From: an uncultured Ruminococcus sp.
GTDB lineage: Bacteria; Bacillota; Clostridia; Oscillospirales; Ruminococcaceae
Direction: 5' to 3'
Length of the DNA: 39,294 bases
NCBI GenBank assembly: GCA_946621745.1
Contig: CAMOOV010000003.1
Coordinates: 1-39,294 of the forward strand
A model generated the notes under the pieces. That model saw nothing but the letters and a program-made list of their open reading frames with translations, made no database searches and was not told the DNA's origin. A program made the translations under genes and the position numbers. Below, in pieces: positions 1 to 6,147 of this stretch; the first letter of the stretch is position 1, and the number at the start of each line of letters is the position of its first letter.

Positions 1-181
1 CACGACAAAAATCCTGCGCATCTATTCTTCAAGATTTAATTGGTACATCAATATCTGATTTATCATAACACATTTTTTCGCATCATGTCAAGATTATCGC
101 GGTTTTTGTGTATGATGCACATAGATAATATCATTACGATAGGAACTGACTGTATATAACATAGAATCCGTCCTAAAACAC

Positions 182-210
182 TTGACAAATCTCTATGATA
201 ATGTTATTAT
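182..210 (+). promoter_or_regulatory. promoter of the J-domain/vWA/PurA-like operon
   Basis: TTGACA (182-187), a 17 bp spacer and TATTAT (205-210) form a good vegetative sigma promoter, giving a leader of about 80 nt before the start at 296. The 181 bases upstream are AT-rich and hold no gene that I can see. Confidence 0.65.
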
Positions 211-295
211 GATAATAACAAAATGATATTAGCACAGATTCATTTTTCGGCAGCGTTCATATCATTTTGATTCTATCGCAAGGAGGGGAGTGACT

Positions 296-1273
296 ATGGA
301 TATTTCCGAAATCCTGAAATGCAAATGCTGCAAGGATATCTTTCCGGAGGATCCCGCACTCGCGCAGCCGATCTATCTGGCGCTGATGCTGAAATATCAC
401 CCTGACAGATGCAGCGATCCGAGAGCGCCGGAGGTATCCGCCTTTCTCAACGATATGTTCCGGAGGCTGAAAAAGGCGCACAGCGTCCGCGAAAAGCTGT
501 TCCGGAGCGGAAGCCGTGCCTATGAGATCAGATATCTCATGGCGCTGCCGCAGGAATACGGCACGGAATACATCGGTGAAAACACGGTCTGGCTCTTGAT
601 CGAGGATGATTATGCAGACTGCTTCACACGCTCCGAAGCCCGCACGGATCTGTTTTTCAGGGAAAACCTTCCGCGGCAGATCCTTGCACAGACGGAGGTC
701 TTTCTGCCGCTGGTCAGACGGATCATCAATACCGATGACGGGCTGCTCATAGAGACCGGCAAGCGAACAGGAGAGCTGCCGCTGTCACGGGTGCTGGATT
801 TCTACGGCGGAAAGCCCGACAGCCGGCACGCTGCATGGATGATCTCGCGGCTTCTGGGCATCTGCTGTTATGCGGAGGTGCGGGGGATCGTCTGGAACTG
901 TCTCGCGGAAGAAAATCTCCTTGTCGATCCGGCGGAGCATACGGTCAGAGTCGGCGGGGGATGGTGGTTCGCCGCAGAGGAAGGCGGCAGAATGACCGGC
1001 GCGCAGTCCTCCGTATACGATTGCCTTTCGTCGCTGACAAAGACAAACGGGACTGCCTGTCATATCACCGATCTGGAATGCGTCAAGGCGATCGCAAGGC
1101 GTATATTCCCGGATGATGCGCCGAAAGCGGTGCGGGATTTTGCTGAGAGCATATGCAGCAGCTCGGCATTTGAAGAAATGGAGAAATGGGAACAGGTGAT
1201 CCGAGACGGCTTCGGCGGCAGAAGATTCACGCAGATGAATGTCAGACTGCCTGATATTGCAGAGGCTGTTTAG
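296..1273 (+). CDS. J-domain protein fused to a degenerate kinase-like domain
   Basis: The protein has 325 residues. The first 65 residues resemble a J-domain: the diagnostic HPD tripeptide is at residues 35-37 in YHPDR, followed by a helix resembling J-domain helix III. J-domains stimulate Hsp70 (DnaK) ATPase. From about residue 95 to the end the layout resembles a protein-kinase fold, with a hinge-like LLIE and a catalytic-loop-like stretch VWNCLAEENLLVD (199-211). The His and catalytic Asp expected there are Trp200 and Cys202, and the DFG site reads GGG, so I read it as a pseudokinase (inference). I chose ATG 296 because AGGAGG at 281-286 is 9 nt upstream; GTG 290 is too close. It is first in an operon with a vWA protein and a PurA-like enzyme. 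J-domain moderately sure, pseudokinase less so. Confidence 0.75.
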   Translation: MDISEILKCKCCKDIFPEDPALAQPIYLALMLKYHPDRCSDPRAPEVSAFLNDMFRRLKKAHSVREKLFRSGSRAYEIRYLMALPQEYGTEYIGENTVWLLIEDDYADCFTRSEARTDLFFRENLPRQILAQTEVFLPLVRRIINTDDGLLIETGKRTGELPLSRVLDFYGGKPDSRHAAWMISRLLGICCYAEVRGIVWNCLAEENLLVDPAEHTVRVGGGWWFAAEEGGRMTGAQSSVYDCLSSLTKTNGTACHITDLECVKAIARRIFPDDAPKAVRDFAESICSSSAFEEMEKWEQVIRDGFGGRRFTQMNVRLPDIAEAV

Positions 1274-1334
1274 CAGTCAGCGGACAGACCTTGCATATAC
1301 ACAGGCTGAAATAATGATTACAGGAGGTATAACT

Positions 1335-2243
1335 ATGGGACACGGTGCATGGAGCGCCGCAGATTGGAAGCGGTATGCATCCGCGAATATCAGCGGCAAA
1401 AAGGTCAATGACATTTACAGCGCAACGCAGATCGACAAAAAATACGATCCGAGACTGATTCGTGTCAGAGAGAGCTGTGATTCCGCAGATCACCCCGTTA
1501 CAACACCGATCATCATCGGTCTGGATGTGACAGGCTCTATGAGCGATCTGCTCGATGTGACGGCAAAGCGTCTCGGCGAAATGGTCAAGGATATCATCGA
1601 ACGCCAGCCCGTTGAGGGGCCGCAGATCATGTTCTGCGCGGTCGGTGATTCCAGATGCGACCGTTCGCCCTTGCAGGTCACGCAGTTTGAATCCGATATC
1701 CGCATCGCAAGCCAGCTGACGGAGCTGTGGTTCGAGCGCGGCGGCGGCGGAAATCAGTTCGAGAGCTATCCGCTGGTATGGTATCTTGCTGCGAACAAAA
1801 CAAAAACCGATGCATGGGAAAAGCGGCAGCAGAAGGGCGTGATTTTCACGCTCGGCGATGACGGATATCCGGAGATGCTGCTTGCAAAGGAAATCGAAAA
1901 GGTCTTCGGCGACCGCGTCAGCGAGGATATCAATACAGAGGCGCTGCTGGCGCAGGTCAGCAGACGCTGGGAGGTGTTCCACCTCATGGTCATGGACAGA
2001 CGGAGCGAAAGCACGGTCAAGCTGCCGAAGTGGCGGGAGCTCATGGGCGAAAGAGCGATCTCTGTGACGGATGTCAACGCGATTCCTGAGATCATCGTAT
2101 CGCTGCTGGAATGCGTCGCAGGACGGAATACCGAGGATATCATCAATTCGTGGGACGGCAATACACAGCTTGCTGTCCGGAATGCGCTCGGCGGCCTTCC
2201 GGCACAGAAAAGAGGTCTGCTGAACAGAATCATCCGTTTCTGA
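1335..2243 (+). CDS. von Willebrand factor A (vWA) domain protein
   Basis: The protein has 302 residues. It carries a MIDAS metal-binding motif, DVTGSMS, at residues 64-70, preceded by a hydrophobic beta strand (PIIIGL), and a later TLGDDG loop that fits the distal part of the vWA metal site. vWA domains usually bind protein partners through a Mg2+ ion. There is no signal peptide or membrane segment, so it should be cytoplasmic. The start at 1335 is fixed by AGGAGG 8 nt upstream; the upstream extension of the frame overlaps the previous gene and has no ribosome binding site. It lies 61 nt after the J-domain gene and ends 8 nt before the PurA-like gene, so the three are almost certainly co-transcribed. 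Its partner is probably encoded by a neighbour (inference). Confidence 0.85.
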   Translation: MGHGAWSAADWKRYASANISGKKVNDIYSATQIDKKYDPRLIRVRESCDSADHPVTTPIIIGLDVTGSMSDLLDVTAKRLGEMVKDIIERQPVEGPQIMFCAVGDSRCDRSPLQVTQFESDIRIASQLTELWFERGGGGNQFESYPLVWYLAANKTKTDAWEKRQQKGVIFTLGDDGYPEMLLAKEIEKVFGDRVSEDINTEALLAQVSRRWEVFHLMVMDRRSESTVKLPKWRELMGERAISVTDVNAIPEIIVSLLECVAGRNTEDIINSWDGNTQLAVRNALGGLPAQKRGLLNRIIRF

Positions 2244-2251
2244 GGTGAAAT

Positions 2252-3442
2252 ATGAAAAAAGCATATGCGGTCATCGGCGCCGGTTTCGGCGACGAGGGAA
2301 AAGGTCTGATGACGGATTATTTCTGCCGCAGGGACGGCAGCGTCATCAATATCAGGAGCAACGGCGGTGCGCAGGCAGGTCACACTGTCTGCACCGCCGG
2401 CGGAAAACGGCATATCTTCTCCCACATCGGCTCCGGCAGCTTTGCGGGTGCGGACACCTATCTCTCCGGGTATTTCATCCTGAACCCGATGCTTTTTTCA
2501 AAGGAGCTGCAATTACTCGGAGCGGACGCGGGCAGGATCTTCATTGACCGGCAATGCATCATCACGCTGCCCTGTGATATGCTGCTGAATCAGTTTGCAG
2601 AGACCGTGCGCGGAAGCAATCGGCACGGCAGCTGCGGTGTTGGGATCTTTGAGACGGTCGTCCGCAGCAGGGATATCCGGTACCGTCTGGAGTTCGGCGA
2701 TATCCTGAAAGCAGACAGAAATGCGGTCAGGAGCGCAATGCAAAGGATCCATGCGGAATACTGCATTCAGCGTGCGGATGAACTGGGAATCACCGGCGCG
2801 GCAAAGGCAGAACTGACGGATATGCTTGCTAATGTGAATCTGACAGAGAATTATATTGACGATCTTTATGCTATGGCGGCGGTCTGCATCGCGGCGGATG
2901 CGCAGATCATTGAGGAATACGATACTGCCGTCTTTGAGGGCGCACAGGGACTGATGCTCGATCAGAACCGGGCGGATTATTTCCCGCATCTTACGCCCTC
3001 CAATACGGGAATGCAGAATATCCGTGCCATTCTTGACCGGCTCGAACCGCGTGACACGGAGATATGCTATGTGACAAGGTCTTTCTTTACACGGCACGGC
3101 GCAGGCCGGTTTGATACGGAATCCAAGGACATAGCGGATGCATACGGGCTGTACGACAGGACGAATGCGCCGAATGCATTTCAGGGCGTATTCCGTTACG
3201 GCTGGTTTGATCTTCCGGCATTCACCGGATCCCTTGCGCTGGACAGAAAATATGCCGCAGCGGGTGAGCGAATCGCGGTTGCCGTCACGCATCTGGATAT
3301 GACGGGCGGGATGCTGCTCTGTCCGGAAGAAAGGCTGCGGCCGGAGGAGCTTGCTGACCGGACAGGCACGGATATGCTGTATCTTGTCAGCGGTGAGACA
3401 GCGGCGGATGTGGTCTGTCAGCCTGTGAATCAAATGGCATAA
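2252..3442 (+). CDS. divergent adenylosuccinate synthetase (PurA family)
   Basis: The protein has 396 residues, shorter than the usual 425-430. PurA joins IMP and aspartate using GTP. The P-loop GFGDEGKG (residues 11-18) keeps the catalytic Asp14, and AGHT keeps the catalytic His44. FEGAQG and the SNTG stretch are also typical. The guanine-recognition motif is VTHLD instead of the usual TKLD. The arginine-rich loop normally written TTGRRRR before GWFD is replaced by FQGVFRY, and GTTGRGIGP is replaced by GSCGVGIF. The core is therefore intact but the nucleotide and aspartate contacts are altered, so it may use a different nucleotide or be specialised. Retention of the Asp argues against a PurZ-type enzyme, where I recall that residue being replaced. 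It is third in the operon, 8 nt after the vWA gene. It is unlikely to be the housekeeping purA. Confidence 0.85.
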   Translation: MKKAYAVIGAGFGDEGKGLMTDYFCRRDGSVINIRSNGGAQAGHTVCTAGGKRHIFSHIGSGSFAGADTYLSGYFILNPMLFSKELQLLGADAGRIFIDRQCIITLPCDMLLNQFAETVRGSNRHGSCGVGIFETVVRSRDIRYRLEFGDILKADRNAVRSAMQRIHAEYCIQRADELGITGAAKAELTDMLANVNLTENYIDDLYAMAAVCIAADAQIIEEYDTAVFEGAQGLMLDQNRADYFPHLTPSNTGMQNIRAILDRLEPRDTEICYVTRSFFTRHGAGRFDTESKDIADAYGLYDRTNAPNAFQGVFRYGWFDLPAFTGSLALDRKYAAAGERIAVAVTHLDMTGGMLLCPEERLRPEELADRTGTDMLYLVSGETAADVVCQPVNQMA

Positions 3443-3448
3443 GGAAAA

Positions 3449-3483
3449 GGGAACTGCCTGAATGGAAGCAGTTCCCTTTTTTT
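3449..3483. terminator. bidirectional terminator between the PurA-like and PAP2 genes
   Basis: GGGAACTGC (3449-3457) pairs with GCAGTTCCC (3468-3476) and is followed by seven T residues on the plus strand and by TTTTCC on the minus strand. It can end both the plus operon and the convergent PAP2 gene, whose stop codon lies inside the T run. A nearly identical hairpin in inverted orientation is at 4613-4640. Confidence 0.8.
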
Positions 3484-4454
3484 CATTGTTGGTTCACTGT
3501 CTCTGCTTCAACAGCAGCTTTTTTCGCGGCTTTCATAATCATGACCGGATATACCGTCAAGGCAAGCCCGACCAGGAGAAACGCCGAGATGAAATTGCCC
3601 CAGTGCTTGCCGAACCAGACCTGAAATGTGATCGCGTTCAGGTATTGCCGCCAGATGTAAACAATCGCTGTGCCGACACAGACCGTCACGGGGAGCGTTT
3701 CCGAGCCCTTGGGGATATTGTATCGGATATAATGCCGCTCCGCATAGCTGCCGATCATCAGTCCGATGAATCCGCCTGCACCGGTAAAGGTGTCGTTCAT
3801 CATCTTCTGCGGATCGACCAGCAGGGCGCCGTCAACATAATCCATCGGGTAGGATTTCAGCAGAATGTAAACCAGAACGCCGATCGGAACAAGGATTCCG
3901 CAAACGGTCAGCTTATCGGCAAGGCTGCTGTTTCCTTCGAGCTTTTTCTGAATGAAGCCCGCCGCGCAAATGATCAGCGATGTCTCAATGAATCCCACCA
4001 GCACATCCTGCGGCGTATGCACACCGAGGAAGTTTCGTGAGAATGCGGTCAGCAGGATCATCACGCCGCAGCCAATCGCAAGCAGCCGCCGTTTTTTGTA
4101 CTGCCAGACGGCAGTCGTGCCGTAGGCGGCAGTCGCGCACATCGTATGGCCGCTCGGGAACGAATAGCCTGTCGCTGCGGCCTTGGAATCACCGGCCGGC
4201 AGAATGCGTGCATCTCTGATCCACGGCCGGTACGCACAAACGGTCAGCTTGACTGCGCCGTTGACGACCTCACCGCCCCAGATCGTCGCCAGAAAGCGAT
4301 AGCCCCAGCCCTTGTCTACAGCCCAGAAAATCAGAAAAGGCAGCAGGGGCATGATATCCACTGCAATCTTGGAGATCATATTGAAGAATTCGTCGAGGGC
4401 TCCGTTTGTTGCTTCCCGCAGATTTTGCAGCATAAGCAAATAATCCATATCCAT
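3483..4454 (-). CDS. PAP2-family membrane phosphatase
   Basis: The protein has 323 residues. All three parts of the PAP2 (lipid phosphate phosphatase) active site are present: KLTVCAYRP (K-x6-RP), SFPSGHT (PSGH) and SRNFLGVHTPQD (SR-x5-H-x3-D). Several hydrophobic segments predict a multi-pass membrane protein that dephosphorylates a lipid phosphate such as undecaprenyl pyrophosphate or phosphatidic acid; the substrate cannot be told. I chose ATG 4454 because AAAGGAG is about 10 nt upstream; the longer frame runs into the promoter. After the PAP2 core the C-terminus continues with further membrane helices. The last 60 or so residues recur as a broken copy at 8421-8617. Confidence 0.9.
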   Translation of the reverse strand: MDMDYLLMLQNLREATNGALDEFFNMISKIAVDIMPLLPFLIFWAVDKGWGYRFLATIWGGEVVNGAVKLTVCAYRPWIRDARILPAGDSKAAATGYSFPSGHTMCATAAYGTTAVWQYKKRRLLAIGCGVMILLTAFSRNFLGVHTPQDVLVGFIETSLIICAAGFIQKKLEGNSSLADKLTVCGILVPIGVLVYILLKSYPMDYVDGALLVDPQKMMNDTFTGAGGFIGLMIGSYAERHYIRYNIPKGSETLPVTVCVGTAIVYIWRQYLNAITFQVWFGKHWGNFISAFLLVGLALTVYPVMIMKAAKKAAVEAETVNQQ

Positions 4455-4551
4455 AAAAACATTGCTCCTTTCAATGCAGCAGCGAACAGTCCGGATTCTG
4501 CAAACCGGTTTCCGGATTTCCTGAACCTGATCGCCGTCATTCATTTTTAAT

Positions 4552-4580
4552 ATTATACAATAAGCATACAAAAAAGTCAA
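4552..4580 (-). promoter_or_regulatory. promoter of the PAP2 gene
   Basis: On the minus strand, TTGACT (4575-4580), 17 bp and TATAAT (4552-4557). A 10 bp sequence matching the end of the miniature inverted-repeat element (GGCAATACCG, 4581-4590) directly abuts the -35 box. Confidence 0.7.
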
Positions 4581-4606
4581 GGCAATACCGTTTTCTGAAA
4601 ACGAAT

Positions 4607-4640
4607 GAAAAGGGGAACTGCTTCCGTTCAGGCAGTTCCC
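4607..4640 (-). terminator. terminator of the GH5 gene
   Basis: Read on the minus strand, the arms GGGAACTGC and GCAGTTCCC (4613-4640) are followed by CTTTTC. The same hairpin, inverted and with two loop changes, lies at the other end of the PAP2 gene. Confidence 0.75.
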
Positions 4641-4656
4641 TCATCTTAAATGCCGC

Positions 4657-6039
4657 TTACAGCAGGAGCCGTTTAAGCTGTGTGAGGTCGGCGGCGTTGA
4701 TACTGCCGTTTTCATCGAGATCGGCAGCCTGCACATCGCTGATTACCGCATCCGGTTCGGTCAGCAGCCACTTTTGCAGCAGCACCGCATCGGCGATACT
4801 GCACTCGCCGTCCGCATTCAGATCCCCTCTGACCGCTTTTGCTTCGGCAGTCCGCGGCTGATATGCCTTGCCGCCGATCGCGTACAGCTGCTTTTGCAGA
4901 TCCTGATCCTCCATTTTGTATGTCTCGCGGTTGTAATGTCCGCCGGGCGTTGACCACATGACCGGACAGTGCCCGCGCTGATACGCTTCTTCACAGACCG
5001 CACTCAAAAATCTCCGGACGGATTCCGGCTCCTTGTTTTTGGTCGGACAACCGTATTCTCCGATGATGACCGGAATGCCCTTGTCAGTGAAATGCGATTT
5101 CAGCATATCCATCTCACTGCGGAGGGATGCATAATCCTGCTCGCTGCCCCATGTCGGCGTCGCCTTGCCCCAGTCCGCATCCTCCTCCAGGATCGCAAAT
5201 CCTGCGGGGGAGTAATAGTGGACGGAAACCGCCATCCGGTTCGCGGGATCATTCGGCATCTGAAACATCGCATCACAGGTGCGGTCGATGCCCGTGTTGT
5301 AGCCCGAAATCAGCAGATGGCGCTTTGCATTGTTGCCGCCTGAGCTGCGCACCGTATCCACAAATGCCTGATTGATCTCATTGCAGAGCGCATAGGATTC
5401 CGCCTTGCCGTTTGTTCCGCCCCACGGATTCCAGACGGATTCCCAGCCGAGCTCCTCATTCTGCGATTCAAACATCAGATAATCGTCGTAATCCCGGAAG
5501 CTCGCCGCGATCTGCTCCCACATATGCGTATAGCGCTTCATGCTTTCCTGCTTGTCGTCCGGGAATTTGTTCACCCAGCCGCCGTCCCAGTGGATATTGA
5601 TGATCGCGTACATACCGCATTCCAGCGTCCAGTCTACGATCTGATGCACCCGCGCATCATAAGCGCTGTCGATCGTATAGCTGCCGTCGTGCTGCATCCG
5701 GTTCGACCATGCGACGGGGATGCGCAGAACGCCGAAGCCTTCCCTGGCGATGCCCTCGATCATTTCCTTCGTGATGACCGGGCTGCCCCATGCGGTTTCA
5801 TAGTTTTCCGGCTTGCCCTCGCTCCATTTCGCGATCCAGTCCTCCTCGTACCAGTTCGCGCAGGATTCCAGCGTATTGCCGAGATTGATGCCGATTCCCA
5901 TATCGCGCACCAGCTCCATTGTGGTGATGTCGCGCATTCCGGAATCCGGTGCGGCGGCAGATGCCGTTCCCGCTGTGTATGTGCAGGATGCCGTCAGAAC
6001 TGCTGCGAGCATTCCTGCGGTGATCTGTCTGATTTTCAT
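4657..6039 (-). CDS. secreted GH5 endoglucanase with C-terminal type I dockerin
   Basis: The protein has 460 residues. A signal peptide covers about residues 1-28 (KIR start, hydrophobic core, ASA cleavage site). The GH5 catalytic domain runs from about 38 to 390: GINLGNTLE near the start, HWDGGW at 150-155, the acid/base Glu195 in ESQNEELG and the nucleophile Glu328 in IIGEYG. This layout is typical of cellulases and xyloglucanases (subfamily 4-like, not certain). Residues 404-460 form a type I dockerin with two Ca-binding repeats (DLNADGECSIADAVLLQKWL and DLDENGSINAADLTQLKRLL) that would bind a cohesin on a scaffoldin. AAAGGAG precedes ATG 6039. Its promoter is just after the regulator gene at 6148-8307, with a paired repeat between them, suggesting control by that regulator. 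Confidence 0.95.
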   Translation of the reverse strand: MKIRQITAGMLAAVLTASCTYTAGTASAAAPDSGMRDITTMELVRDMGIGINLGNTLESCANWYEEDWIAKWSEGKPENYETAWGSPVITKEMIEGIAREGFGVLRIPVAWSNRMQHDGSYTIDSAYDARVHQIVDWTLECGMYAIINIHWDGGWVNKFPDDKQESMKRYTHMWEQIAASFRDYDDYLMFESQNEELGWESVWNPWGGTNGKAESYALCNEINQAFVDTVRSSGGNNAKRHLLISGYNTGIDRTCDAMFQMPNDPANRMAVSVHYYSPAGFAILEEDADWGKATPTWGSEQDYASLRSEMDMLKSHFTDKGIPVIIGEYGCPTKNKEPESVRRFLSAVCEEAYQRGHCPVMWSTPGGHYNRETYKMEDQDLQKQLYAIGGKAYQPRTAEAKAVRGDLNADGECSIADAVLLQKWLLTEPDAVISDVQAADLDENGSINAADLTQLKRLLL

Positions 6040-6083
6040 TGGATCCGCTCCTTTGTTTTCGGAAAGGTGTGTTTTCTGTATTC

Positions 6084-6112
6084 ATTATACAGCGATATTC
6101 CGCGAAAATCAA
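6084..6112 (-). promoter_or_regulatory. promoter of the GH5 gene
   Basis: On the minus strand, TTGATT (6107-6112), 17 bp spacer and TATAAT (6084-6089), ending about 45 nt before the GH5 start codon. Confidence 0.7.
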
Positions 6113-6117
6113 CATAT

Positions 6118-6147
6118 CAGACGGAAAATTGGTGTACTGAACGGAAA
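6118..6147 (-). promoter_or_regulatory. candidate AraC-type activator site (direct repeat)
   Basis: ACGGAAA occurs at 6121-6127 and 6141-6147, exactly 20 bp apart and in the same orientation (minus strand TTTCCGT). The contexts are similar (CAGACGGAAA and TGAACGGAAA). The pair ends five bases from the GH5 -35 box and directly abuts the stop codon of the AraC-type regulator. Spacing of two helical turns beside the -35 box is typical of AraC-family class II activation. The match to this regulator is inferred from position only. Confidence 0.5.
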
